Source of the DNA: Microbacterium maritypicum
GTDB taxonomy: Bacteria > Actinomycetota > Actinomycetes > Actinomycetales > Microbacteriaceae
Assembly: GCF_008868125.1 (NCBI RefSeq)
Contig: NZ_WAAQ01000002.1
Coordinates: 1-64,000, forward strand
Length of the DNA stretch: 64,000 nt
Direction: 5' to 3'
Below, one piece after another: positions 8,937-18,021 of this stretch; the stretch's first letter is position 1, and each line of letters opens with the position of its first letter. The translations under genes and the position numbers were made by a program. The notes under the pieces are model-generated. The model was not told where the DNA came from, made no database searches, and saw nothing but the letters and a program-made list of their open reading frames with translations.

Positions 8937-10802
8937 TCACCCGAGCGCCTGCGTGACGACGACGGCTGCGGCGGCCGACCACGCCTGCGGGCGACAGGCC
9001 GCGGGGTAGGGCAGGGGCGCGCCACCGGGCACCAGGGCATCGCCGGAATGCAGCTCGGGCACGCGGTAGTCGAAGCCCTCTGCGAGGTCGAGCAGCTGCC
9101 CCGCAATCATCCTCGCCTCGGAGTCGAGTCCGGCTCGCATCATGCCGTGCACGGCGATGGCGGTGTCATGCGCCCACACGCTGCCGCCGTGATAGCTCAG
9201 CGGCCAATAGCCGGCGGCTCCGGTCGACATGGTGCGGATGCCGTAGCCGCTGGACATGCTCGGTGCCGTCAGGAGCGCAGCGCACGCCTGCTCCTCTTCG
9301 GGATCGAGGATGCCGGTGCCGATGAGGTGGCCGATGTTGCTCGTGAGCGTGTCGACCGGGGCGCCGTGCGCGTCGAGGGCGATCGCCGGGTAGCGGCCCT
9401 CGGGCGTGGTCACCCAGTACGCGGCGCGGAAGCGTTCGCGGAGGTCTGCGGCCCAGACCCGGAGCTCGGCAGCACCGGGTTCGCCGAAGGTGTCGAGCAG
9501 GTCTGCGCCGCGGATCGCCGCCTCATACGCATAGCCCTGCACCTCGCTCAGGGCGATCGGCCCCTCGGCCAGGCGGCCGTCGCGCCACTGGATCGAGTCG
9601 CCGGAGTCCTTCCACCCCTGGTTCGCGAGCCCGTGGCCCGACTCGTCCGCGTAGTCGATGAATCCGCTGCCCGAGGCGTCGCCGTGCACCGTCATCCAGG
9701 TCAATGCCGCACGCAGCGCGGGAAGCAGTGCCCGCACCTCGCGCTCGGACATCCCCCCGGCGTGGGCGTCGGCGAGCAGGCAGATCCAGAGCGGGGTCGC
9801 ATCCACTGTGCCGTAGTACAGCGGGGGGAGGTGCACGTCCTCGTGGGGAAGCGACAGGACACCGCTGCGCAGCTCATGGGCGATCTTGCCCGGCGCCTCG
9901 GCGGCCGATGCGTCGTGCGCGGCGCCCTGGAGCCGGGCCAGCACCCGCAGCGTCGAGGCCGCGATGTCGGGGTCGACGGCGAGGGCGAGCCGCGCGGCCC
10001 AGAGCGAATCCCGCCCGAAGAGGGTGAAGAACCAGGGCGCACCGGCGGCATAGAACGCGTCATCCGGATGTGCGGGAAGAGCGAGGCGCAGGGCGGAGAG
10101 GTCGGCGATCGCCTGCTCCATCCAGCGCGCGGCACGTGAGTCGGCGGGGGCCTCGAGTCTCGGGGCACGCGATGGCCGCGCGGCCGTGACCACGAGGCTC
10201 GGGTCATCGAGGTCTGCCGACCAGTCCACGGCGACGGATCCCCGCGGGGGCACCACCACGTCCCACCGCAGCACCAGGGCGCCGGCGTCGTGCGTCACGG
10301 TGGCCGCGGGGGCGGTGAGCGTGAAGGATGCCTCTCCCGCGCGGCAGACGGATCCGTCCCAGCTCCACGTTTCATCGGCGCCGAGTCCGGCCTTGACCTG
10401 CTGCATCGGGGCGAAGTCGGGGACGACGCGCACCGTGATGGCCACCGGGATCTCGGTGACCAGGTGGGAGGCGACCGTGATGCGCTCGGTGAACGAGCCC
10501 GCGGCGACCCGCCGGTCGCGGTCCATCCGCACCTTCGGATCGGCCGATCCGTCGTCGAGCCCTCGGAGCAGATCCGTCAGGACCGTCTGCTGCGGCACCG
10601 GCGAGGCGCAGCCGATGGACTCGAGTGCGGTGCCGTCGACCTCGATCTCGATGCTCCGGATGTGTCGCACGTCGCCGTGATAGATGCCGTGGATCGGCGC
10701 GGTGCCCATGCGGCCGACGTCGTCGGACCATGCCTGGGTCGGCGCCTCGAGCATGATCATGGCGTCGTCCAGCAGCGGCTGGAGGGGCGGGGAGGGGGTC
10801 AT
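8937..10802 (-). CDS. Glycogen-debranching/amylo-alpha-1,6-glucosidase-like glycoside hydrolase
   Basis: Cytoplasmic protein of 621 aa with no signal peptide. The N-terminal ~220 residues look like the beta-rich glycogen-debranching N-terminal domain (DDVGRMGTAPIHGIYHGDVR, DRDRRVAAGSFTERITV). The rest is an (alpha/alpha)6 barrel of the debranching/rhamnosidase type: PWFFTLFGRDSLWAARLAL, QGWKDSGDSI, EVQGYAYEAAIRGA and the late YWPLSYHGGSVWAHDTAIA. It overlaps the upstream permease gene by ATGA and is the last gene of the importer operon, so it probably cleaves the imported oligosaccharide. Exact linkage specificity is not evident. Confidence 0.85.
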   Translation of the reverse strand: MTPSPPLQPLLDDAMIMLEAPTQAWSDDVGRMGTAPIHGIYHGDVRHIRSIEIEVDGTALESIGCASPVPQQTVLTDLLRGLDDGSADPKVRMDRDRRVAAGSFTERITVASHLVTEIPVAITVRVVPDFAPMQQVKAGLGADETWSWDGSVCRAGEASFTLTAPAATVTHDAGALVLRWDVVVPPRGSVAVDWSADLDDPSLVVTAARPSRAPRLEAPADSRAARWMEQAIADLSALRLALPAHPDDAFYAAGAPWFFTLFGRDSLWAARLALAVDPDIAASTLRVLARLQGAAHDASAAEAPGKIAHELRSGVLSLPHEDVHLPPLYYGTVDATPLWICLLADAHAGGMSEREVRALLPALRAALTWMTVHGDASGSGFIDYADESGHGLANQGWKDSGDSIQWRDGRLAEGPIALSEVQGYAYEAAIRGADLLDTFGEPGAAELRVWAADLRERFRAAYWVTTPEGRYPAIALDAHGAPVDTLTSNIGHLIGTGILDPEEEQACAALLTAPSMSSGYGIRTMSTGAAGYWPLSYHGGSVWAHDTAIAVHGMMRAGLDSEARMIAGQLLDLAEGFDYRVPELHSGDALVPGGAPLPYPAACRPQAWSAAAAVVVTQALG

Positions 10803-11641
10803 TCCTTGACGGCTCCTTCTGTGGAGTTCATGATGCGGCGCTGGAAGACGAAGAACATCACGGCGACGGGGATCGTCATGATGAGCGCCGCCGCCAGCTT
10901 GAGCGGGTACTGGGTGCCCTGGCTGAGTCCGCCGCTGGCCAGCGACGCGACGCCCTTGGTCAGGGTGGTCAGCGCGGGGTCGTTGGTCGACACGATGAAG
11001 TGGCTGAGCTCGTTCCACGAACCCTGGAACGACAGGATGACGATCGTCACGAGGGCGGGCGTCGCCATCGGCAGGACCACGGACCAGAACAGCCGGAACG
11101 TGCCGGCGCCGTCGATCCGTGCCTGCTCCTCGACCGACTCGGGGATCGATTCGAAGAAGTTCTTCATGATGAACACCCCGGCCGCATCGACGAGCAGCGG
11201 CAGGATCATCCCGGCATAGGAGTTGAAGATGCCGAGCTGGTTGATCACGAGGAACTTGGGGATCAGCAGCACCACGGCCGGCACCGACATCACGGCGATC
11301 AGCGCCGCGAAGACGACACCGCGTCCGCGGAAGCGCAGCCGGGCGAGAGCGTACCCGGCGAGGGAGTTGAAGAACACGCGGCCGATCGTGACGAAGATCG
11401 TCACGATCGCGCTGTTGACGAACCACGACGGGAAGTCGGAGTTGCGGAACAGCCGCTCGTACGCCGCGAACGTCCAGACCTCGGGGATGAGCGTGACTCC
11501 GCTGGAGGCGGCATCCTCGTCGGTCTTGAAGCTCGTCGCCACCTGGATGAGGAACGGGTAGATGTAGATGATCGCGAGGACGATCAGCAGGGCGTAGAGC
11601 GCGATCTGCCAGGTCAACTGCTTGGGGGAGAGCCGTTTCAT
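10799..11641 (-). CDS. Carbohydrate ABC transporter permease, MalG type (CUT1)
   Basis: Protein of 280 aa with six predicted membrane helices. The EAA-type coupling motif EEQARIDGAGTFRLFWSVVLP sits between helices; this loop contacts the ATPase. It starts four bases before the stop of the upstream MalF-type gene (ATGA) and overlaps the hydrolase start downstream. The open frame continues upstream through the neighbouring gene, but the start at 11641 gives the usual short N-terminus before helix 1. No ATPase gene is in the operon. Confidence 0.93.
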   Translation of the reverse strand: MKRLSPKQLTWQIALYALLIVLAIIYIYPFLIQVATSFKTDEDAASSGVTLIPEVWTFAAYERLFRNSDFPSWFVNSAIVTIFVTIGRVFFNSLAGYALARLRFRGRGVVFAALIAVMSVPAVVLLIPKFLVINQLGIFNSYAGMILPLLVDAAGVFIMKNFFESIPESVEEQARIDGAGTFRLFWSVVLPMATPALVTIVILSFQGSWNELSHFIVSTNDPALTTLTKGVASLASGGLSQGTQYPLKLAAALIMTIPVAVMFFVFQRRIMNSTEGAVKE

Positions 11642-12735
11642 GACGATGCTCCCTTCGAGGAGGACTGGTAGGCGCGGATGCGACGCTTCGAGACCGGCCG
11701 ATCGCGCAGCACCCACCGTTGCAGGAGCGTGAAGATCACGATGATCACGAAGAGCATGAATGCGATCGCCGCCCCCTGCCCCCACTCCTGGTTCTGGAAT
11801 GCGGTCTGATACGACAGATAGGCCGGGGTGAGCGTGGTCTTGCTGGGCGCTCCTCGGGTGCCCGTGTAGATCTGGTCGAACACCTGCCAGCAGCCGATGA
11901 GACCGAGGGTGAGCACGGTGAAGAGCGTCGGACGCAGCTGAGGGAGGGTGATGCGCCAGAAGCGCTGCCAACCGTTCGCGCCGTCCATCATGGCGGCCTC
12001 GTCGACGTCGGCGCCGAGGTTCTGGAGGCCGGCGAGGAAGATGAGCATGAACGTGCCCGAGGTCGTGAAGATCGCCATCAGGATGTAGGCGCTCATCGCG
12101 ACGGAGGGGCCCGCGAGCCACTCCCACCACGACACTCCGAGCGTGCCGCCCTGCGTGAGGGCTGCGGGGCCGGCATCGACGCCGACCGTGCCGAGTGCGA
12201 GGTGGAGGATGCCGCGCGGATCGTTGAACCAGTTGGGACCGTTGATGCCGAACCACGAGAGCACGTCGTTCACGGCTCCGCTCGCGGTGAAGAGGAACAT
12301 CCACAGCACGGTGATCGCGACGGAGCTGGTCACGGACGGGAAGTAGTAGGCCGTGCGGAAGAACCCGCGGCCGCGGAGCATGGCGCGGTTGACGAGGATG
12401 GCGAGGAACAGGGCGAGGGCGGTCTGCAGCGGGACGACGAGCAGGACGTACCACGCGTTGTTGCGCAGAGCCGTGCCGAAGTCCTTCGTGGCGAGACCGC
12501 CGTCGGTGAGCACGGCGGCGAAGTTGTCGGCGCCGACGAACGACACCGATCCGGAGAGGGGGCTGCCGCGTCCGGCCCAGTCCGAGACGCTCACCCAGAG
12601 CGCCATCACGACGGGGATGAGGAGGAAGACGCCGAGGATCACGATCACCGGCGCCGTGAACAGCCATCCGGCTGCCGCCTCGCCGCGGCGGAGCCCGGAG
12701 GCCCTGCCGCGACGAGGCGTTGCCTTGACCGCCAT
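11638..12735 (-). CDS. Carbohydrate ABC transporter permease, MalF type (CUT1)
   Basis: Protein of 365 aa, about 50 residues longer than usual because of an extra region between helices (around residues 155-205, with SWWEWLAGPSV). Six or more hydrophobic segments are seen, and the EAA motif DVDEAAMMDGANGWQRFWRI lies near residue 240. The N-terminus is basic. It lies 2 bp after the substrate-binding protein gene and overlaps the MalG-type gene, so it is the inner-membrane partner of both. Confidence 0.93.
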   Translation of the reverse strand: MAVKATPRRGRASGLRRGEAAAGWLFTAPVIVILGVFLLIPVVMALWVSVSDWAGRGSPLSGSVSFVGADNFAAVLTDGGLATKDFGTALRNNAWYVLLVVPLQTALALFLAILVNRAMLRGRGFFRTAYYFPSVTSSVAITVLWMFLFTASGAVNDVLSWFGINGPNWFNDPRGILHLALGTVGVDAGPAALTQGGTLGVSWWEWLAGPSVAMSAYILMAIFTTSGTFMLIFLAGLQNLGADVDEAAMMDGANGWQRFWRITLPQLRPTLFTVLTLGLIGCWQVFDQIYTGTRGAPSKTTLTPAYLSYQTAFQNQEWGQGAAIAFMLFVIIVIFTLLQRWVLRDRPVSKRRIRAYQSSSKGASS

Positions 12736-12737
12736 GG

Positions 12738-13988
12738 TTACTCGACGACCGCTTCGAGGTTCGACTGCACCCCGTCGAGGATCGTCTTCGGGTCGGTGGT
12801 CTTCAGCGACTCGAGCTGCGAGTTGAAGTCCGCGATGACGTCGGCGGTTCCGGCCTGGTTCGGCGGGAACTGCGCGTAGTCCGCGCCGGCGAGGAAGGCC
12901 TCCAGGGTCGGGTTCGCCGACGTCCAGTCCGCGGCGGCGGACTTGATCGACGGCATCGGGCCGAAGGCCTTCGAGAATGCGAGCTGGCTGTCGGCGCTCG
13001 TGAGGTACTCCACCAGGTCGAGGGCTGCCTGCTGGTTCGGGCTGTCGGCGGCCATTCCCCAGCAGTTCGTGAACTGGAGCGTGCCCTTGCCACCGGCGCC
13101 CTCGGGGAGCTCGGCGACGGTGTACTCCAGGGTGCTGTAGTCGTTCGAGAGCGCTCCGGTGATCCAGTTGCCCTCGATCACCATGGCCGCGGACTGCTTG
13201 CCGAGGGCTTCGCCACCCCAGCCCGCCCCGACGTCCTTGGCATACGCGAACGTGCCGTCGACGAGGTGCGACTTCACGTATTCGAGCGCCTCGACGTTGG
13301 CGGCGTCATCCGCGATGACCGTGCCGTCGCTGACGAGACCGCCCCCTGCCTGTGCCATGAAGACGCCCACGCGCTGATACTCGGCGCCGAAGGCGAGACC
13401 GACGTGCTCGGCGGTCGTGAGCTTCTGCGCGACGGCGGCGAGGTCGTCCCACGTCTTCGGGAGGTCGGCGTCGGTGAGGCCGGCCTCGGTCCACATCTGC
13501 GTGTTGATGATGAGGGACAGCGTCGAGAAGTCCTTGGGCGCGCAGTAGAACGTGCCGTCGACCGTGAAGTTCTCCACGAGCGAGGGATAGAAGTCGTCCT
13601 TGTTGGCGAGCTGGTCGCCATAGGCCTTGAGCGATCCGTTGGCCGCGTAGCCGGAGGCCTGGTCGGTCGAGAGGTAGAAGAGATCGGCCGGGTCGCCGGC
13701 GGCGAAGCCCTGCGACAGCTCCTGGTCGAGGTTGCTGGCCACCTGCACCGTGACCTTCGTCCCGGAATCGGCCGACCACGCGTCGACGGCGGACTGCACG
13801 GCGGCGGTCTCGGCGTCTCCGGACGAGCCGATCAGGACCGTGAGCGCGTCGTCGGAGGAGGTGAGGCCCTCGGCGTCCGCCTTCGTGTCGTCTCCTGCGA
13901 AACCGGATCCGCAGCCGGTGAGCACGAGCGCGCCGGTGAGGAGCACCGCCCCGGTGCCGAAGACTGCGCGAGTGGTGTGCCGTGTCAT
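12738..13988 (-). CDS. Extracellular sugar-binding lipoprotein of ABC transporter
   Basis: Family 1 solute-binding protein of 416 aa with a lipobox LTG-C at Cys26. Typical family features: NLDQELSQGFAAGDPADLFYLS, PKTWDDLAAVAQKL, and a late GTLQFTNCWGMAADSPNQQA segment. It captures the sugar outside the membrane and delivers it to the two permeases encoded downstream. It is the first gene of the minus-strand operon and is divergent from the LacI gene, with a candidate operator between. Confidence 0.95.
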   Translation of the reverse strand: MTRHTTRAVFGTGAVLLTGALVLTGCGSGFAGDDTKADAEGLTSSDDALTVLIGSSGDAETAAVQSAVDAWSADSGTKVTVQVASNLDQELSQGFAAGDPADLFYLSTDQASGYAANGSLKAYGDQLANKDDFYPSLVENFTVDGTFYCAPKDFSTLSLIINTQMWTEAGLTDADLPKTWDDLAAVAQKLTTAEHVGLAFGAEYQRVGVFMAQAGGGLVSDGTVIADDAANVEALEYVKSHLVDGTFAYAKDVGAGWGGEALGKQSAAMVIEGNWITGALSNDYSTLEYTVAELPEGAGGKGTLQFTNCWGMAADSPNQQAALDLVEYLTSADSQLAFSKAFGPMPSIKSAAADWTSANPTLEAFLAGADYAQFPPNQAGTADVIADFNSQLESLKTTDPKTILDGVQSNLEAVVE

Positions 13989-14060
13989 GGTCTCTCTCTC
14001 CTTTGATGAGTCACTGCGGGCGACGGTCTCGGGAGGACCGTGCGGGATCGTGCGCAGAAA

Positions 14061-14074
14061 TTTGAACGATCAAA
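14061..14074. promoter_or_regulatory. Candidate LacI-type operator between importer operon and lacI gene
   Basis: TTTGAACGATCAAA: 5-bp inverted arms TTTGA/TCAAA around a central CG, the symmetry typical of LacI-family sites. It lies about 70 bp from both divergent start codons and overlaps a possible -35 (TTGAAC) of the regulator gene. It is probably bound by the protein encoded at 14142. Confidence 0.6.
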
Positions 14075-14141
14075 CTCTGCGTGGAATAGGCTAAGGGCGA
14101 GTCGCGGGAAGTGTCAACCCGTGCGCGAGCGAGGAGGTTCG

Positions 14142-15146
14142 ATGGTGAAGGCGCCGACCGTCGAAGACGTCGCCGAGCGCGCTGGCGTCTCGCGACAGAC
14201 GGTCTCGAACGTGCTCAACACCCCGGACATCGTCCGACCGGCGACCAGGGAACGCGTGATCGCGGCGATCCATGAGCTCGGCTACCGACGTCATGCGGCC
14301 GCACGGCGGCTGCGGCTGCGGCGGAGCTCCACGATCGGCATCCGCCTCGATCCGTATCTCGGCGGGATCTCCGGCGTCGTCCTCGATCGATTCGTGCATG
14401 CGATCACCGAGCGCGCGAGCGAGCGCGGCATGCGGATGCTGGTCTACGCCGCCCGTACGCGCGAAGAGGAGATCCAGCGGCTGTCGGAGCTCTGGGAGGG
14501 GTCGGAGATCGACGCCGCGATCATCACCGGCACCTCGCGCGACGACCCGCGCGTGCGCAGTCTGGATCGGGATGGCCTGCCCTTCATCTCGTTCGGCCGG
14601 CCGTGGGGCGAGGACGACATCGCCGATCCGCATCACCTCTGGGTCGACGTCGACGGCGCCGCAGGCACGCGCGCCGCGACCGAGCACGCGCTGAACCGCG
14701 GCAGCGACGTCATGTTCCTCGGATGGCCGGCGGGCTCGGGGACCGGCGACGACCGCGAGCGCGGCTGGCGTGAGGCGATGGCTGCGGCCGGAGCGCACGG
14801 TGCGCGGCTGACGGCGGAGGAGGGTGTTCCGCTCGCGCGGGCCTGCGTGGAGGCAGCGCTCGCCGCGGGGCCGGCACCGGATGCCCTCGTGTGCGCCAGC
14901 GACTCGCTCGCCGTCGGTGCGCTGCTGGCCGTCGCCTCGGCAGGACTCTCCTTGCCCGTGACAGGCTTCGACAACACGCCGACCGCGGAGGCCCTGGGCT
15001 TTACGAGCGTCGAGCAGCGGCCGGAGGATGTGGCAACGGCGGTCCTCGAACTGCTCATGGGCCCGACGGGCGAGATCGTCGCTCCGCGCACCTTGGAGGC
15101 GGGTTCCGCCCATGCGCTGATCACGCCGGAACTGGTCGTGCGCTGA
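14142..15146 (+). CDS. LacI-family transcriptional regulator
   Basis: Protein of 334 aa. The N-terminal helix-turn-helix reads VEDVAERAGVSRQTVSNVLN, followed by the hinge (HAAARRLRLRRSSTIGI) and a periplasmic-binding-like effector domain ending with the usual PVTGFDNTPTAEALGFTSVE segment. The ATG at 14142 is preceded by a GAGGAGG ribosome-binding site. It is divergent from the sugar importer operon, which it very probably represses in the absence of the imported sugar. Confidence 0.93.
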   Translation: MVKAPTVEDVAERAGVSRQTVSNVLNTPDIVRPATRERVIAAIHELGYRRHAAARRLRLRRSSTIGIRLDPYLGGISGVVLDRFVHAITERASERGMRMLVYAARTREEEIQRLSELWEGSEIDAAIITGTSRDDPRVRSLDRDGLPFISFGRPWGEDDIADPHHLWVDVDGAAGTRAATEHALNRGSDVMFLGWPAGSGTGDDRERGWREAMAAAGAHGARLTAEEGVPLARACVEAALAAGPAPDALVCASDSLAVGALLAVASAGLSLPVTGFDNTPTAEALGFTSVEQRPEDVATAVLELLMGPTGEIVAPRTLEAGSAHALITPELVVR

Positions 15147-15210
15147 GGAGCGCCACGGAGGAGACAGCTGCGGGCTCGAAGGAGACGGAATGCTCTCTGA
15201 TCATTCTCCG

Positions 15211-15245
15211 GGGCTTTTGTTGATCAACATGTGAAACAAAAGCCC
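15211..15245 (+). terminator. Terminator after the LacI gene
   Basis: Stem of 11 bp, GGGCTTTTGTT (15211-15221) with 15235-15245, followed by TTT. The loop contains TGATCAACATGTGA. It lies 65 bp downstream of the lacI stop and about 100 bp upstream of the next start. Confidence 0.75.
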
Positions 15246-15343
15246 TTTGCGAATTGTCGCTCTGCTCTCGGATTTGGAGCAGGCGCCGAGAAGGGCGGAT
15301 ACTTCTGGCACCCGAACCGCGTGATCCGGACCCGGGGCATCCC

Positions 15344-16105
15344 ATGCAGACACCCTCTTCTCTCGCACCAGGAACGACCATCGCCATCGTCGGCGCCGGG
15401 CGTCTCGGACGCGTACTCGCGCAGGCACTGCGCGCGGCGCGGCTCGACGTGCTCGGCCCTTTCGGCCGCGCGGAGCAAATCCCGGATGCGGACATCGTCG
15501 TGCTCTGCGTGCCGGATGCCGCGATTGCCGAGACCGCCCTCACGGCTCGCCCGCATGCCGGTGTGCTCGGACACGTCTCCGGTGCGACCCCTCTCGACGA
15601 CGTGGATTTCAGCCTCCACCCGTTGCAGACCTTCACCGGCGCGGAGTCGGCTAAGGTGTTCCACGGCATCGGCGCCGCTGTCGCCGGCCGTACGTCCGCA
15701 GCGCGCGAGGTCGCGGAACAGCTCGCCATCGCCCTCGGCGCTCGTCCGTTCCCGGTCGACGACGCTTACCGTGCGAGCTACCACACGGCCGCGTCCTTCG
15801 CCTCGAACTTCCTCCTCACCGTCCTCGACTCCGCGGAGAGGCTCGCCTCCGCCGCGGGTGTTCCCGGCGACGACGCGCGGGCGCTCCTGGCGCCGCTCGT
15901 GCGGCGGACGGTCGAGAACTGGGAGGCGAGTGGTGCTCCTGCGGTTCTGACCGGACCCATCGCCCGGGGCGATGAGGCGACCGTCGCGCGCCAACGTGCC
16001 GCCGCGGCGGAGCTCGAGCTGTCCGACCTGTTCGACGCCCTCGCCGCCGTCACGCGCACGATCGCCGCCCGCCCCGCCCCTGCAACCGAGGGGCCCTCCA
16101 CATGA
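15344..16105 (+). CDS. Rossmann-fold DUF2520-like protein, pan operon
   Basis: Protein of 253 aa. The N-terminal dinucleotide-binding motif IAIVGAGRLGRVLAQAL is followed by DIVVLCVPDAAIAETAL, then SFHPLQ-like SLHPLQTFTG and a helical C-terminal domain (ASFASNFLLTVLDSAERLA). This architecture resembles DUF2520 proteins, relatives of 6-phosphogluconate/ketopantoate-type dehydrogenases. The start at 15344 is chosen as the nearest ATG before the Rossmann motif. It overlaps panC by ATGA. A similar gene (Rv3603c) precedes panC in Mycobacterium tuberculosis. A role as ketopantoate reductase is possible by context but unproven. Confidence 0.82.
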   Translation: MQTPSSLAPGTTIAIVGAGRLGRVLAQALRAARLDVLGPFGRAEQIPDADIVVLCVPDAAIAETALTARPHAGVLGHVSGATPLDDVDFSLHPLQTFTGAESAKVFHGIGAAVAGRTSAAREVAEQLAIALGARPFPVDDAYRASYHTAASFASNFLLTVLDSAERLASAAGVPGDDARALLAPLVRRTVENWEASGAPAVLTGPIARGDEATVARQRAAAAELELSDLFDALAAVTRTIAARPAPATEGPST

Positions 16106-16986
16106 GAATCCTCCGCACGATCCCCGAGGTCAGAGCCGCTATCCGCGAAGCGAGGGTCAGGGGCTCGATGATCGGTCTCGTGCCCACGATGGGTGCCTTC
16201 CACGACGGGCACCTGTCGCTGATGCGGGCCGCGCGCGCGGCATCCGACCTGGTCGTCGTCTCGCTCTTCGTCAATCCGACCCAGTTCGGCGCGAACGAAG
16301 ACCTCAGCGCCTACCCGCGCGATGAGGCGCGCGATGCCGCGCTCGCGGAAGCTGCAGGCGTCGACATCCTCTTCGCTCCCGCACCGTCGGAGATCTACCC
16401 CGAGGGGTTCGCGACGAACATCCACGTCGCGGGCCTCACCGACGTGCTCGACGGTGCGAGCCGTGGGGCGCACCACTTCGACGGGGTCGCCACGGTCGTC
16501 ACGAAGCTGTTCGGCATCGTCCGGCCCGACACCGCCTACTTCGGGCAGAAGGACGCGCAGCAGGTGCTCGTGGTCCGCCGTGTCGTGCGGGACCTCGACC
16601 TCGACGTGCGGATCGTCGCCTGCCCGATCGTGCGGGAAGCCGACGGGCTCGCCATGAGCTCGCGCAACGTGTACCTCGACCCCGCCGCCCGTGTGCGGGC
16701 GACCGCGCTCAACCGTGCCCTCGACGCGGGCGCCGCGGTGTTCGAGGCGGGTGACGCCGCCGCCGGGAGCATCCTCTCCGCCGCGCGCGACGTGCTCGGC
16801 GACGCCGGGATCGACCCCGAATACCTCGAGCTTCGCGACGCCGAGACACTGCGCCCCCTCGCGCGGGTCGACCGCGACGCCCTGCTCGCCGTCGCCGCGC
16901 ACGTCGGGGCCACCCGACTGATCGACAACCACGTCCTGCGCGCGGCGGAAGCTCCGAACGACAGAGAGACGGAGGCCGGCGCATGA
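16102..16986 (+). CDS. panC: Pantothenate synthetase
   Basis: Condenses pantoate with beta-alanine using ATP to form pantothenate, the coenzyme A precursor. Length 294 aa, normal. Key motifs: VPTMGAFHDGHLSLM near residue 27 (ATP-binding HxGH type), FVNPTQFG, YFGQKDAQQ, and the KMSKS-like MSSRN. It is coupled by ATGA overlaps to the DUF2520-like gene before and panB after. panD is not in this operon. Confidence 0.97.
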   Translation: MRILRTIPEVRAAIREARVRGSMIGLVPTMGAFHDGHLSLMRAARAASDLVVVSLFVNPTQFGANEDLSAYPRDEARDAALAEAAGVDILFAPAPSEIYPEGFATNIHVAGLTDVLDGASRGAHHFDGVATVVTKLFGIVRPDTAYFGQKDAQQVLVVRRVVRDLDLDVRIVACPIVREADGLAMSSRNVYLDPAARVRATALNRALDAGAAVFEAGDAAAGSILSAARDVLGDAGIDPEYLELRDAETLRPLARVDRDALLAVAAHVGATRLIDNHVLRAAEAPNDRETEAGA

Positions 16987-17852
16987 GCGCTCATGCTTCT
17001 CCCCGCACGCGTGTCACACTCGCCGGCCTCGCCGCGAAGAAGGCGGCCGGAGAGCCGATCGTCATGGTGACCGCGTACGACCATCCGAGTGCGCAGATCG
17101 CGGAGGCCGCGGGTGTCGATGTCGTCCTCGTGGGTGACTCGGCCGCGATGACCGTGCTCGGCTACGACAGCACGGTGCCTGTCACGATCGACGAGATGCT
17201 CATGCTGACCAAGGCTGTTCGACGCGGACTCGCGGCCCCGTTGCTCGTCGGCGACCTGCCGTTCGGCTCGTACGAAGCCTCCGACGAGGTGGCCATCGCG
17301 ACCGCGCAGCGCTTCGTGAAGGAAGCCGGCTGCGACCTGGTGAAGATCGAGCGCGGCGGCACCACCGTCCACCGCGCGCGAGCGCTCGTGCAGGCGGGCA
17401 TCCCCGTCGTCGGGCACGTCGGGCTCACCCCGCAGACGGCCGTCGCGCTCGGCGGCTACCGCGCGCAGGGGCGCACCGCCCAGGCCGCTCTCGCCGTGAT
17501 CGACGATGCGCTGGCGTTGCAGGATGCCGGGTGCTCGATGCTCGTGGTCGAGGCGGTGCCCGCCGAGGTGACGGCCGCCCTCGTGCCGCTGCTCGACATC
17601 CCGGTGATCGGCATCGGAGCCGGCGCGGATGCCGACGGACAGGTGCTCGTGTTCCACGATCTGCTCGGGCTCTACGACGGCGGAGCCGCCAAGTTCGTCA
17701 AGCGCTACGCCGACCTGCGCGCAGCGGCGATCGCGGGTGTCGAGGCGTATGCGGCCGAGGTGCGCTCCGGCGCCTACCCGGCGGCCGAGCACGGGTACTC
17801 CATGCCGCGAGAAGAGGCCGTGCGCCTCGAGGAGCTGCTCGCGGGACGTTGA
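16983..17852 (+). CDS. panB: 3-methyl-2-oxobutanoate hydroxymethyltransferase
   Basis: Transfers a hydroxymethyl group from methylene-tetrahydrofolate to alpha-ketoisovalerate, giving ketopantoate. Length 289 aa. Family motifs: VTAYDHPSAQIAEAAGVD, VLVGDSAAMTVLGYDST (metal-binding Asp), ERGG, GIPVVGHVGLTPQ, PVIGIGAGADADGQVLVFHD. The gene order panC-panB with an ATGA overlap puts two consecutive pantothenate enzymes under one control. No strong terminator was seen after the stop. Confidence 0.97.
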   Translation: MSAHASPRTRVTLAGLAAKKAAGEPIVMVTAYDHPSAQIAEAAGVDVVLVGDSAAMTVLGYDSTVPVTIDEMLMLTKAVRRGLAAPLLVGDLPFGSYEASDEVAIATAQRFVKEAGCDLVKIERGGTTVHRARALVQAGIPVVGHVGLTPQTAVALGGYRAQGRTAQAALAVIDDALALQDAGCSMLVVEAVPAEVTAALVPLLDIPVIGIGAGADADGQVLVFHDLLGLYDGGAAKFVKRYADLRAAAIAGVEAYAAEVRSGAYPAAEHGYSMPREEAVRLEELLAGR

Positions 17853-17913
17853 GGGCCTTCGTGATCTTGTATTTACTTCTTCCGGCGACATGCCTGGCCC
17901 TCTTGGCCAAGTT

Positions 17914-17968
17914 GTTTACCTAACGTTCCTGCTTTCGCTGTTCTCTGTCTCGAACGGCTCCCTAGCGT
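17914..17968 (+). promoter_or_regulatory. Candidate promoter with PHO-box-like direct repeats upstream of metallophosphoesterase
   Basis: GTTTACC (17914-17920) and GTTCCTG (17925-17931) are spaced 11 bp apart, as in actinobacterial PhoP boxes (GTTCACC direct repeats). A TAGCGT hexamer at 17963-17968 could be the -10. The second repeat is a weak match, so the PhoP assignment is tentative. Confidence 0.35.
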
Positions 17969-18021
17969 CGATCTCAGCGCCGGTTCGGTGAGTCGTAGAT
18001 ATACACGTGGAAGAGGATCAA

